DNA of 64,000 bases from Procambarus clarkii. Taxonomy: Eukaryota > Arthropoda > Malacostraca > Decapoda > Cambaridae. The translations under genes were made by a program, and so were the position numbers. Below, piece after piece: positions 20,592 through 33,312 of this stretch. The notes under the pieces were generated by a model that was not told where the DNA came from, did no database searches, and saw only the letters and a list, made by a program, of their open reading frames with translations. The DNA is taken from positions 21,706,365-21,770,364 of the forward strand of contig NC_091195.1 of NCBI RefSeq assembly GCF_040958095.1, given 5' to 3'. Every line of letters begins with the position of its first letter. Position 1 is the first letter of the stretch.

Positions 20592-22219
20592 TCAAGATCT
20601 ATCGTCTGATCCTGAATATCTCGCAGCCTCGTCCATTCTCTTGTGTTTCTCTGGATTACTTTTTATTTTCTCTCGTTCTAAGTCACTTTTCATCTGTGGT
20701 TCCAATTTTAACTTTTCCAGTTGGAATTGGCTTTTTTTCCCCCGCGCCGTGGTTGTAACTGTAACTCTTTCTCCTCTCGCTGGATTGCAATTCTTTATTG
20801 AACTTGTACCTTTCAAGGCTTTTACTGAAGTGGTTACGTCCAGAACCCAACGGCCCGGTCCCCTCTGGTCACTGGAGCCTCCTGCAACCTGTGCTGCCAA
20901 GACAATAGCCTCAGCAACCTGTGCTGCCAAGACAATAGCCTCAGCAACCTGTGCTGCCAAGACAATAGCCTCAGCAACCTGTGCTGCCAAGACAATAGTC
21001 TCTTGCAACCTGTGTTGCCAAGACAATAGCCTCAGCAACCTGTGCTGCCAAGACAATAGCCTCAGCAACCTGTGCTGCCAAGACAATAGTCTCTTGCAAC
21101 CTGTGCTGCCAAGACAATAGCCTCAGCAACCTGTGCTGCCAAGACAATAGTCTCTTGCAACCTGTGTTGCCAAGACAATAGCCTCAGCAACCTATGCTGC
21201 CAAGACAATAGCCTCAGCAACCTGTGCTGACAAGACAATAGCCTCAGCAACCTATGCTGCCAAGACAATAGCCTCAGCAACCTGTGCTGCCAAGACAATA
21301 GCCTCAGCAACCTGTGCTGCCAAGACAATAGCCTCAGCAACCTGTGCTGCCAAGACAATAGCCTCAGCAACCTGTGCTGCCAAGACAATAGTCTCTTGCA
21401 ACCTGTGCTGCCAAGACAATAGTCTCTTGCAACCTGTGCTGCCAAGACAATAGTCTCTTGCAACCTGTGCTGCCAAGACAATAGTCTCTTGCAACCTGTG
21501 CTGCCAAGACAATAGTCTCTTGCAACCTGTGCTGCCAAGACAATAGCCTCAGCAACCTGTGCTGCCAAGACAATAGCCTCAGCAACCTGTGCTGCCAAGA
21601 CAATAGCCTCAGCAACCTGTGCTGCCAAGACAATAGCCTCAGCAACCTGTGCTGCCAAGACAATAGCCTCACCAACCTGTGCTGCCAAGACAATAGCCTC
21701 AGCAACCTGTGCTGCCAAGACAATAGCCTCAGCAACCTGTGTTGCCAAGACAATAGCCTCAGCAACCTGTGCTGCCAAGACAATAGCCTCAGCAACCTGT
21801 GTTGCCAAGACAATAGCCTCAGCAACCTGTGTTGCCAAGACAATAGCCTCAGCAACCTGTGCTGCCAAGACAATAGCTTCAGCAACCTGTGCTGCCAAGA
21901 CAATAGCTTCAGCAACCTGTGCTGCCAAGACAATAGCTTCAGCAACCTGTGCTGCCAAGACAATAGCCTCAGCAACCTGTGCTGCCAAGACAATAGCCTC
22001 AGCAACCTGTGCTGCCAAGACAATAGCCTCACCAACCTATCGCTTGGTCTTCACTTCTGCCAAGATCTTCTCTGTCATCTCGGTCAGTTTCAAGGATGTC
22101 AAGTCCGTTTTATAAAGCACAGCAATTTGTTTAACCTGCTCACGATAACAGCTCTCCAGTATTTCAGGGTTAACTCGCCAATAAACAACAGTACTTTCCC
22201 CATGGTCTCTCACAGTCAC
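20592..22219 (-). pseudogene. Possible gag-like gene split by a minisatellite
   Basis: On the minus strand an ATG at 22219 opens 60 codons with a helical, charged protein (NPEILESCYREQVKQIAVLY, MTEKILAEVKTKR) that stops at 22037, at the array edge. Beyond the array (20880-20592) a frame continues with lysine/glutamate-rich coiled-coil-like sequence (KLKLEPQMKSDLEREKIKSN, KHKRMDEAARYSGSDDRS) to a stop. The pair resembles N- and C-parts of a retrotransposon gag of the coiled-coil type, but no zinc knuckle or pol is present. A host gene is possible. Confidence 0.3.
20879..22035. repeat. 30-bp minisatellite with 31-bp variant units
   Basis: About 38 units. The 30-bp form starts GCCTCAGCAACCTGTGCTGC; a 31-bp form starts GTCTCTTGCAACCTGTGC and occurs singly or in a run of five (21390-21530). 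The 31-bp form shifts reading frame, so no single frame spans the array. Confidence 0.97.
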
Positions 22220-22561
22220 CTATTCTGGTTGTTAAGATAAGGAGTGTGGTTGATCAGTCTCCAGGTAGCAGGTTCTAGACCTATTGGTAGTTAGGGGGGG
22301 GGGTAGAAATAGCCTAAGCTACTCTATCCCTTTGAGATGTATTTCTTTCTTGTCTCAATAAACATACTTGAACTTAGTGGTAGTTATACTGCGTGAACCT
22401 CCCGTAGTGACCCTTAGCACAAGCAAGAGATGAACTCGTCGACATATACCTGGTCCTCCATTGATATTCTTCATGGAGGTTCTGTAGCCTAGAAGGAGGA
22501 ACAGGGTTGGTGGAACCTCGTTTGGCTCTGTGGTGGGGTTTGGCGCAAGTGAGGACTCCGG

Positions 22562-23290
22562 CCACATTCACGAAGCAGTTACACAAGCACTTACGAACCT
22601 GGGGCCAGATTCACGAATGTATTTATGCAATTACTTACGAACATGTACATCTTTCCTCAATCTTTGACGGCTTTGGTTACATTTATTAAACAGTTTACAA
22701 GCATTAAAACTTCCCATTCAACTGTTGTTATTGTTATAAACAGCCTCCTGGTGCTTCGGAGCTCATTAACTGTTTAATAATTGGAAACAAAGCCGCCAGA
22801 GATTGAGAAAAGATGTACAGGTTTGTAAGTGTTTTTTTTTTTTTTTGAGATATATACAAGAGTTGTTACATTGTTGTACAGCCACTAGTACGCGTAGCGT
22901 TTCGGGCAAGTCCTTAATCCTATGGTCCCTGGAATACGATCCCCTGCCGCGAAGAATCGTTGTTACAACCAAATACCCATTTTACTGTTGCGTTAAACAG
23001 AGGCTACAGTTAAGGATTTGCGCCCAGTAAATCCTCCCCGGCCAGGATACGAACCCATGACATAGCGCTCGCGGAACGCCAGGCGAGTGTCTTACCACTA
23101 CACCACGGGGACTTAAACTTTCGTGCATCTGGCCCCTGTACATCTTTTCTCAGTCTTTGGCAGCTTTGTTTACAATTATTAAACAGTTAATGAGCTCCGA
23201 AGCACCAGGAGGCTGTTTATAACAATAACAACAGTTGATTGGCAAGTTTATATGCTTGTAAACTGTTTAATAAATGTAAACAAACTCTTA
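22562..23290. mobile_element. MITE containing a nested MITE and SINE
   Basis: Outer MITE: 22562-22600 and 23137-23290. Between them lies a second MITE of the same family (22601-23136, GGGGCCAG...CTGGCCCC), and inside that a SINE (22832-23112). Removing the inner element restores AACCTGTACATC, as in the other copies. Confidence 0.8.
22832..23112 (-). mobile_element. tRNA-derived SINE inside a MITE
   Basis: Minus strand: a tRNA-like head GTCCCCGTGGTGTAGTGG (box A) and GGTTCGTATCC (box B), body with GGCCGGGGAGGATTTACTGG, then CCCGAAACGCTACGCG and a poly-A tail (T-run 22832-22846). A diverged copy is at 36938-37110. Confidence 0.85.
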
Positions 23291-23794
23291 ATATACTTTC
23301 ATGATTCCCCGAGAGTATCTGGTCTTCAGTAGGCAGAGAGAGGACACGTTAAACAATATGTGTGTAATTTGTCCAAATTAAATAAAGCTTTAAATGCATA
23401 GTATAAGAAAATAAATGTAATCAATATTGTTTCCCAATAGCAAAACTCTTATACGAGGCTACCACTGTATATTGATTATCCGGGATTCCTTCGCTCTAAT
23501 GCGCTATTGAACAATTACTACTAATTAGTCATTGCTCTTCTTAATAATAAAAGTAACGCATTAACTTAACAATCAACTCAATAATAACTAAGTGACCAAG
23601 CAAATTAACTAGCCTAGCCTTAGCAATTCATTCTTATCAAATTATTAAATTTAATAAGGCAAAATTATCATTAACTAAAATGAGATCTGCACTAAGCTCC
23701 CATAACATAGCAATATTAATTACTACACAAATCCTAACTTGTTGACAATAGCCTCTTACCTAGAATAAATATACATGTCAATAATATAAATAAT
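23291..23794. other. Unannotated AT-rich stretch
   Basis: Low-complexity, A/T-rich; I see no gene. 23937-24205 is likewise without a recognisable feature. Confidence 0.4.
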
Positions 23795-23936
23795 AATAAT
23801 AATAATAATAATAATAATTTTTATTTAGGCAAAGGTACATACATAAAGAGATTTTACAAAGTTTGTTGGCTTTATAGATAAGAGCTAGTACATACAATGC
23901 CTAAAGCCACTATTACGCAAAGCGTTTCGGGCAGCA
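23795..23936 (-). mobile_element. SINE tail fragment
   Basis: A (TAA)n run followed by AAAGGTACATACATAAAGAG and ...GCGTTTCGGGCAG; a near-identical fragment is at 42806-42945. The CCCGAAACGC core is shared with the SINE at 22832-23112. Confidence 0.7.
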
Positions 23937-24207
23937 CAATATACACTCCGTCTCTGGCCGCTCATCTTAGCCTACACAGAACAAATATCAACCTCCCAAA
24001 TAGGTTCCGTCGTACATGTAGTAGACTATCACCTTAACTGGGCTGACCTTTGACCTTCAGTAACTTTGCCAGGGAGAAGGAAGCCTTAGGGGACCTTACA
24101 CTGTCAGCGAGCCGCAGTGCTCTTCAAAATCCCTCTCTCAAAGGTCGGACCTTTTAACGTCTCGGGTAAATATTCCACCTTCTCGAATATACATAAGTGT
24201 AAATGTT

Positions 24208-25545
24208 ACCTGGATGCTCCACTACACTTCCTCCATGACTGGTTATACCTGGATGCTCCACGACACTTCCTCCATGACTGGTTATACCTGGATACTCCAC
24301 GACACTTCCACCATGACTGGTTATACCTAGATGCTCCACTACACTTCCTCCATGACTGGTTATACCTGGATGCTCCACTACACTTCCTCTATGACTGGTT
24401 ATACCTGGATGCTCCACTACACTTCCTCTATGACTGGTTATACCTGGATGCTCCACTACACTTCCTCTATGACTGGTTATACCTGGATACTCCACGACAC
24501 TTCCACCATGACTGGTTATACCTGGATGCTCCACTACACTTCCTCTATGACTGGTTATACCTGGATGCTCCACGACACTTCCTCCATGACTGGTTATACC
24601 TGGATGCTCCACTACACTTCCTCTATGACTGGTTATACCTGGATGCTCCACTACACTTCCTCTATGACTGGTTATACCTGGATGCTCCACTACACTTCCT
24701 CTATGACTGGTTATACCTGGATACTCCACGACACTTCCACCATGACTGGTTATACCTGGATGCTCCACTACACTTCCTCTATGACTGGTTATACCTGGAT
24801 GCTCCACGACACTTCCTCTATGACTGGTTATACCTGGATGCTCCACTACACTTCCTCTATGACTGGTTATACCTGGATGCTCCACGACACTTCCTCTATG
24901 ACTGGTTATACCTGGATGCTCTACGACACTTCCTCTATGACTGGTTATACCTGGATGCTCTACGACACTTCCTCTATGACTGGTTATACCTGGATGCTCC
25001 ACTACACTTCCTCTATGACTGGTTATACCTGGATGCTCCACTACACTTCCTCTATGACTGGTTATACCTGGATGCTCCACTACACTTCCTCCATGACTGG
25101 TTATACCTGGATACTCCACGACACTTCCACCATGACTGGTTATACCTAGATGCTCCACTACACTTCCTCTATGACTGGTTATACCTAGATGCTCCACTAC
25201 ACTTCCTCTATGACTGGTTATACCTGGATGCTCCACTACACTTCCTCTATGACTGGTTATACCTGGATACTCCACGACACTTCCTCTATGACTGGTTATA
25301 CCTGGATGCTCCACGACACTTCCTCTATGACTGGTTATACCTAGATGCTCCACTACACTTCCTCCATGACTGGTTATACCTGGATGCTCCACTACACTTC
25401 CTCCATGACTGGTTATACCTGGATGCTCCACTACACTTCCTCTATGACTGGTTATACCTAGATGCTCCACTACACTTCCTCTATGACTGGTTATACCTGG
25501 ATGCTCCATGACTGGTTATACCTAGATGCTCCACGACACTTCCTC
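24208..25545. repeat. 39-bp minisatellite, about 34 units
   Basis: Units begin TGGATGCTCCACTACACTTC and run to GACTGGTTATACC, 39 bp. Variants: CTCCACGAC, ATACTCCACG with TTCCACCATG, and CTAGATG. Because 39 is divisible by three, long frames are open on both strands (13-residue repeats). There is no sign of a real gene. Confidence 0.97.
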
Positions 25546-25763
25546 CATGACGATTAGATATTTGCAGAGGGTGGGGGGAGGAGATTGGGATAGAAGGCAA
25601 GGGAGAGAGACCCGGGCACAGCCGGGTCCCCTCATCTAACAAGAAACAAAAGACAATCACAGGTATTTATTTATGTAATAATCTCTGATGGGAAATGTCT
25701 CCAGTGAGTGACAAATATTCTTAAGACATAAAATGATGCTCCGAGAGAAGATGGTTGATATTA

Positions 25764-26544
25764 GTAGTATGTCATCCACATACATCCATGTGTATGTCAT
25801 CCACGTACATCCATGTGTATGTCATCCACGTACATCCATGTGTATGTCATCCATATACATCCATGTGTATGTCATCCACATACATCCATGTGTATGTCAT
25901 CCACGTACATCCATGTGTATGTCATCCACGTACATCCATGTGTATGTCATCCACGTACATCCATGTGTATGTCATCCACATACATCCATGTGTATGTCAT
26001 CCACATACATCCATGTGTATGTCATCCACATACATCCATGTGTATGTCATCCACGTACATCCATGTGTATGTCATCCACGTACATCCATGTGTATGTCAT
26101 CCACATACATCCATGTGTATGTCATCCACGTACATCCATGTGTATGTCATCCACGTACATCCATGTGTATGTCATCCATATACATCCATGTGTATGTCAT
26201 CCACATACATCCATGTGTATGTCATCCACATACATCCATGTGTATGTCATCCACATACATCCATGTGTATGTCATCCACGTACATCCATGTGTATGTCAT
26301 CCACGTACATCCATGTGTATGTCATCCACATACATCCATGTGTATGTCATCCACATACATCCATGTGTATGTCATCCACATACATCCATGTGTATGTCAT
26401 CCACATACATCCATGTGTATGTCATCCACATACATCCATGTGTATGTCATCCACATACATCCATGTGTATGTCATCCACATACATCCATGTGTATGTCAT
26501 CCACATACATCCATGTGTATGTCATCCACATACATCCATGTGTA
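25764..26544. repeat. 25-bp minisatellite, left arm
   Basis: About 31 units starting GTCATCCACATACATCCATG, 25 bp, with CACAT, CACGT and CATAT variants. The LTR element interrupts the array at 26545 and it resumes at 31225. Confidence 0.97.
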
Positions 26545-27850
26545 TGTAACACTGTAAAAGTGTTTGGGTTAGTTTATTTAAAATATATATAGAGTACACG
26601 AGTCACAGACAAGGATCTGAGAGGCGCCAGTTGTCTGCCTGAGATCTCACACCTCTAACCGTTAATGACCCCAAGTGACCTGAGGTCAGATCATGATAAT
26701 TTCACCTTGCTTCCGCTAAGCGTATAATTGGAGCCGGGTAGCCTTCAAACATGCCGACGTTTAAGGAGTGGCTTGGTAGTGCCGGAGGCTATCTACTTGT
26801 GGGCGGAGTTAGCTACTAGGTTCCCCAATATAAACTCGGAGAGCTATCCAGCATGAAGCATTAACAGACAGAACAGACAGAACGGCAGTCAGGAGAGCAG
26901 AGCAGACGGGAGGCTGTCGGCCGGCAGGGCGGGAGTCTCCGTCAACTACAAACCCCCCCCCCTCTCTATTCAACTTAGACTCAGTCCTCGGTGAGTGAAC
27001 ATTAAGGTGACTTGGTCGTGTTTACATATGTTGTGTGGTGATCAGGGGCAGTCAAGTTGTAGGGTTCTCGAATTCTTGGATGATGACTCTCTTTAACATT
27101 TTAATTGAATTGCTAAATTATGATACTTCATGTGAAATATAATTATGAATTTATTATTTAAATTGTGTTTAACTTTGTTCCCTAGAGCTTTGAGTTGAGG
27201 TGAGAAAGCCTCTGTGGTTACTGTTTTCATGGTTTAGACTGAGTACATGGTACAGAGGGAACATACTAATAATGACCTCATGATAACATCCTTTGAGAAT
27301 TTTGTGATACAGGCAAGTTCCATTCCTTGTCTTGTATGTAATGATCATGAATGGATGGTGGCAGCATTTCGTCTTCTACTATCTACTCTTCTACTTCTAC
27401 TATCTACTCTTCTACTTCTACCTATCTACACCTCTCCCTCCACCCCCTCTCTAAACTCTCACTTTCAACTAATGACCCTCCTCGCTCCTCCCACCTCTCT
27501 CCCTCTCACCCCCAAGCCCTCACTAATTACTTCACTATTCATTTCTTTCCTTTCGTTTTCTCTTATACGTTTGTGGCAATGATTCTGTATTCTAGAGTTC
27601 TCTCTAGAGTTTCGGGTAGCTGATCCAGTTACGACGCCTTGTAGTCTTAGTACCTAGGTAGTCAAATACCTAGGTTACAAGGTGTTGAACGAGAGAGGTT
27701 GCCTTAGGAACTCTGGAGGTGCTCTAGAATAGTTGGCTAACTGGGGACGGGATAACGGACTAGAGAGAGCTGTTTCCCCCGGCCTCGTTAGTTAACTGGG
27801 GGGTGGAATAATGGACAAGATAGAGCTATTTCCCCCCACCCCCCGTTACA
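26545..27850 (+). repeat. 5' LTR of the LARD-like element
   Basis: Begins TGTAACACTG and ends CCCCGTTACA. A TATA box (TATAAA, 26829-26834) sits in the sequence CCCCAATATAAACTCGG. The LTR also contains a pyrimidine-rich tract of CTACTATCTACTCTTC type near 27370-27420 and short inverted repeats CTAGGTAGTCAAATACCTAG at 27653-27672. Confidence 0.9.
26829..26834 (+). promoter_or_regulatory. TATA box in the 5' LTR
   Basis: TATAAA 284 bp into the LTR, followed by a purine/pyrimidine-mixed stretch expected to hold the start site; the 3' LTR has the same box at 30201-30206. Confidence 0.6.
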
Positions 27851-27851
27851 A

Positions 27852-27866
27852 TGGTGGCAGCGGTGT
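27852..27866 (+). other. Primer-binding site of the LARD-like element
   Basis: TGGTGGCAGCGGTG one base after the LTR end; it starts with TGG, the complement of a tRNA CCA end. I cannot name the tRNA. Confidence 0.6.
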
Positions 27867-29900
27867 TGAACAATGTTTAAGGTATTGGTGTTCTTTTAAC
27901 ATTGTTCAGTCCCACGTGTCTTTTGCCGCTCAGGCGCTATCAGGGAGATCTTGACAGGTGTTTTACTTTCGCGATTTTGCGAGTTTTCAGGTTGGGAGAT
28001 TGTGATTCTCTGGTGTTGTGTTTAGTGATTTTGTGAGTTTTGTGTAGTTCAGGGAATGTTCACCAGAACTTGCGTGTGTGGTGATTTATGTTAGTGATAA
28101 GATTTGGTGATTTGGGAACTTAGCGGTTGGTGGGTAGTGGAGGTCAGCTGAGTGTGACAGGTGACCTCCCATGTCCCAGGGGGACACCCAGCCACCGCTG
28201 GTCTCCAGGTCAGTGGGGAGTGGCAGGTGTAGTTTAAGTGTGGTTCTGCTCAGATTATTGCGATCGACTGTTTTACTCCATTTGAACGCAATAACCCGAG
28301 GTGTACTGGTATTGTACAGCATGCTAGAGGGAGGCTTAGTATGTCAGTAGACTTCACGTTGGGGACGCTCGACGTTAGATAGTCTGGTCACAGGGGTGGC
28401 AACAGTTTTGAGTTGTTGACCGGCGGAGATGCTAGGGAGACACTCTGGGTCACGTAGGTGGCTGTAGGTTAAGGGTGGGAGTAACGGTTAATTATGTACT
28501 TAAGATTAGGAAAGGTATAGTTAAGTTTAGGCTAGTGTTTTGTCTATTAGTTTTGATTTTTTTTGTGACAAGTTAAAAGTAGTGATGACCTTATTCTCTC
28601 TTCTCTAACTTTCCTCTGTTACTGTCTTATGTTCCACCAAGTCAGTATCATTCAGAGTTAATTGGATTATTTTTAAAAAATTTAAGTGTAGTTGTTGCCA
28701 GGAGGAGAGCGGTATAACTGGACTGTGTAAACCCTATACAAACTACAGGGTCACACAACAGCATGGAACACGGGTATTGTCGCCTTTATGTTCATCCACA
28801 GGTGGGAGCCAGAAGAGAGGAGAGACGCACATACAAAAGAGGGAGACGGCTGCTGTGTACCACACTCACGGGCGTTAATCACCACCACCACGACCAGCCC
28901 ACTACCTGGAGGTCACGGCTCCACCACCATCACCACCCCAGGGGACCCCAAGATGCAGCCCTCTCGGTCAGTCAACATTGGTCTACCCAGTGGACCCCAG
29001 GTCGTTCTGCAGACGACCCCAGACGACCCAGTAATGATGGAAGAGGAGCAACAACGACTCCAGTCTGTCCCACCAACATCGGTCTACCCAGGATGGACCC
29101 CAGGACGGACAGACCCCCAATGGACCCCAGGTCGCTTGTCTAAGACCCATGGGAGGAGGAAGAGAGAAGAAAGAAGAGAGAAGAAAGAAGAAAGAAGAAA
29201 GAAGAAAGAAGAGAGAAGAAATAGAGAGAAGAAAGAAGAGAAGATAAGACAAGCTGAGTGAGACATGATACCTAGTGTCCCTTGCTGGTGTCAGCATCAT
29301 TGCATGGAGCGTAATTGCAAGACAGGATCGTTTGCCTTGACTGGCCGCCCCTCCTGCAAGCAGGTAGCTCTGTTGAGTGATTCTTCCTGTGTCATGCAGA
29401 CTTGATGTGGCTGTCAGAAGTAGCTCTCTGAAGGAGGCGTGCTGGAGCAACAGGGAGGAAGAAGAGTAGGATGGGATTTCTACTGTTGGCAACTATATGA
29501 AGGTCTCGAAACTTGTAGTCCCTATAGCTGTGAAGAACCCCAATATACGTCTCTCATGGTGACTGACGTAGGGCCAATTACAGATCAGCTGGGACAACCG
29601 AATTCCACGGTCCTGTGCGCAGTTCAAGTAGTAACGGCTTTCGGGTTGACCAAGGGTTGTTGTGCGTTAACGACGGAGAAGCGACGGAGGCAGTTGTGTT
29701 GAAGAAATGTGGTACAGGATTATCTACAAGACCAAGCAGTGACGTCGCCCAGCCAGAGACAATGGACGTCTGTCTACATATTTCATTTTTTTAGAGTAGG
29801 ATGATGTATATTTGTTTAGCTAGGATGTATTTTTTTTTTTCGTTAATAAAGTTGTCGCACACAGCTAGCTTGCTTTAGCAGTGTTGCAAAAACTTTATTT

Positions 29901-29916
29901 CGGGGAGAAGGGGAGA
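29901..29916 (+). other. Polypurine tract of the LARD-like element
   Basis: CGGGGAGAAGGGGAGA directly before the 3' LTR start TGTAAC. Confidence 0.75.
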
Positions 29917-31224
29917 TGTAACACTGTAAAAGTGTTTGGGTTAGTTTATTTAAAATATATATAGAGTACACGAGTCACAGACAAGGATCTGAGAGGCGCC
30001 AGTTGTCTGCCTGAGATCTCACACCTCTAACCGTTAATGACCCCAAGTGACCTGAGGTCAGATCATGATAATTTCACCTTGCTTCCGCTAAGCGTATAAT
30101 TGGAGCCGGGTAGCCTTCAAACATGCCGACGTTTAAGGAGTGGCTTGGTAGTGCCGGAGGCTATCTACTTGTGGGCGGAGTTAGCTACTAGGTTCCCCAA
30201 TATAAACTCGGAGAGCTATCCAGCATGAAGCATTAACAGACAGAACAGACAGAACGGCAGTCAGGAGAGCAGAGCAGACGGGAGGCTGTCGGCCGGCAGG
30301 GCGGGAGTCTCCGTCAACTACAAACCCCCCCCCCCCTCTCTATTCAACTTAGACTCAGTCCTCGGTGAGTGAACATTAAGGTGACTTGGTCGTGTTTACA
30401 TATGTTGTGTGGTGATCAGGGGCAGTCAAGTTGTAGGGTTCTCGAATTCTTGGATGATGACTCTCTTTAACATTTTAATTGAATTGCTAAATTATGATAC
30501 TTCATGTGAAATATAATTATGAATTTATTATTTAAATTGTGTTTAACTTTGTTCCCTAGAGCTTTGAGTTGAGGTGAGAAAGCCTCTGTGGTTACTGTTT
30601 TCATGGTTTAGACTGAGTACATGGTACAGAGGGAACATACTAATAATGACCTCATGATAACATCCTTTGAGAATTTTGTGATACAGGCAAGTTCCATTCC
30701 TTGTCTTGTATGTAATGATCATGAATGGATGGTGGCAGCATTTCGTCTTCTACTATCTACTCTTCTACTTCTACTATCTACTCTTCTACTTCTACCTATC
30801 TACACCTCTCCCTCCACCCCCTCTCTAAACTCTCACTTTCAACTAATGACCCTCCTCGCTCCTCCCACCTCTCTCCCTCTCACCCCCAAGCCCTCACTAA
30901 TTACTTCACTATTCATTTCTTTCCTTTCGTTTTCTCTTATACGTTTGTGGCAATGATTCTGTATTCTAGAGTTCTCTCTAGAGTTTCGGGTAGCTGATCC
31001 AGTTACGACGCCTTGTAGTCTTAGTACCTAGGTAGTCAAATACCTAGGTTACAAGGTGTTGAACGAGAGAGGTTGCCTTAGGAACTCTGGAGGTGCTCTA
31101 GAATAGTTGGCTAACTGGGGACGGGATAACGGACTAGAGAGAGCTGTTTCCCCCGGCCTCGTTAGTTAACTGGGGGGTGGAATAATGGACAAGATAGAGC
31201 TATTTCCCCCCACCCCCCGTTACA
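29917..31224 (+). repeat. 3' LTR of the LARD-like element
   Basis: Copy of 26545-27850; the only difference I find is two extra C in the C-run near 30326-30337. Confidence 0.9.
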
Positions 31225-33312
31225 TGTATGTCATCCACGTACATCCATGTGTATGTCATCCACGTACATCCATGTGTATGTCATCCACATACATCCATGT
31301 GTATGTCATCCACGTACATCCATGTGTATGTCATCCACATACATCCACGTGTATGTCATCCATATACATCCATGTGTATGTCATCCACATACATCCATGT
31401 GTATGTCATCCACGTACATCCATGTGTATGTCATCCACGTACATCCATGTGTATGTCATCCATATACATCCATGTGTATGTCATCCACATACATCCATGT
31501 GTATGTCATCCATATACATCCATGTGTATGTCATCCATATACATCCATGTGTATGTCATCCACATACATCCATGTGTATGTCATCCACGTACATCCATGT
31601 GTATGTCATCCACGTACATCCATGTGTATGTCATCCATATACATCCATGTGTATGTCATCCACATACATCCATGTGTATGTCATCCACGTACATCCATGT
31701 GTATGTCATCCACATACATCCATGTGTATGTCATCCATATACATCCATGTGTATGTCATCCACATACATCCATGTGTATGTCATCCACGTACATCCATGT
31801 GTATGTCATCCACGTACATCCATGTGTATGTCATCCATATACATCCATGTGTATGTCATCCACATACATCCATGTGTATGTCATCCATATACATCCATGT
31901 GTATGTCATCCACGTACATCCATGTGTATGTCATCCACGTACATCCATGTGTATGTCATCCACATACATCCATGTGTATGTCATCCACATACATCCATGT
32001 GTATGTCATCCACGTACATCCATGTGTATGTCATCCACGTACATCCATGTGTATGTCATCCATATACATCCATGTGTATGTCAGCCACATACATCCATGT
32101 GTATGTCATCCATATACATCCATGTGTATGTCATCCACATACATCCATGTGTATGTCATCCACATACATCCATGTGTATGTCATCCACGTACATCCATGT
32201 GTATGTCATCCATATACATCCATGTGTATGTCATCCACGTACATCCATGTGTATGTCATCCACGTACATCCATGTGTATGTCATCCATATACATCCATGT
32301 GTATGTCAGCCACATACATCCATGTGTATGTCATCCATATACATCCATGTGTATGTCATCCACATACATCCATGTGTATGTCATCCACATACATCCATGT
32401 GTATGTCATCCACATACATCCATGTGTATGTCATCCACGTACATCCATGTGTATGTCATCCACATACATCCATGTGTATGTCATCCACGTACATCCATGT
32501 GTATGTCATCCATATACATCCATGTGTATGTCAGCCACATACATCCATGTGTATGTCATCCATATACATCCATGTGTATGTCATCCACATACATCCATGT
32601 GTATGTCATCCACATACATCCATGTGTATGTCATCCACGTACATCCATGTGTATGTCATCCATATACATCCATGTGTATGTCATCCACGTACATCCATGT
32701 GTATGTCATCCACGTACATCCATGTGTATGTCATCCATATACATCCATGTGTATGTCAGCCACATACATCCATGTGTATGTCATCCATATACATCCATGT
32801 GTATGTCATCCACATACATCCATGTGTATGTCATCCACATACATCCATGTGTATGTCATCCACGTACATCCATGTGTATGTCATCCACATACATCCATGT
32901 GTATGTCATCCACGTACATCCATGTGTATGTCATCCACATACATCCATGTGTATGTCAGCCACATACATCCATGTGTATGTCATCCACATACATCCATGT
33001 GTATGTCATCCACATACATCCATGTGTATGTCAGCCACATACATCCATGTGTATGTCAGCCACATACATCCATGTGTATGTCATCCACGTACATCCATGT
33101 GTATGTCATCCACATACATCCATGTGTATGTCATCCACGTACATCCATGTGTATGTCATCCACATACATCCATGTGTATGTCAGCCACAAACATCCATGT
33201 GTATGTCATCCACATACATCCATGTGTATGTCATCCACGTACATCCATGTGTATGTCAGCCACATACATCCATGTGTATGTCATCCACATACATCCATGT
33301 GTATGTCAGCCA
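31225..33312. repeat. 25-bp minisatellite, right arm, with 225-bp higher-order units
   Basis: About 83 units of the same 25-bp sequence as the left arm. The right arm alone has a GTCAGCCAC variant; it recurs at 32082, 32307, 32532 and 32757, exactly 225 bp (nine units) apart, then more often to the end. Confidence 0.97.

Larger units (their letters stand above)
26545..31224 (+). mobile_element. Young non-coding LTR retrotransposon (LARD-like)
   Basis: Two direct LTRs of 1306 and 1308 bp frame a 2066-bp interior. By eye they differ only in a C-run (10 versus 12). A 4-bp duplication TGTA flanks the element (26541-26544 and 31225-31228). A primer-binding site and polypurine tract are in the expected places, but there is no gag or pol; the longest interior frames (28763-29261) are histidine-, proline- and arginine-rich low-complexity sequence. 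The large LTRs with a non-coding interior fit a LARD-type element that depends on another element's proteins. Orientation follows from PBS and PPT. Confidence 0.9.

Noticed and set aside
22880-22915. Sixth hammerhead in the SINE core (GAAAC plus ACGC/GCGT hairpin)
   Set aside because: The GAAA strand and a stem III-like hairpin are present, but no CTGANGA-like strand or matching stem I can be found.
24117-25511. 464- and 451-codon frames on opposite strands
   Set aside because: They are the 39-bp minisatellite read as 13-residue repeats on both strands.
28763-29261. Possible gag gene within the LARD-like element
   Set aside because: Low-complexity frames without capsid, zinc-knuckle, protease or polymerase motifs.
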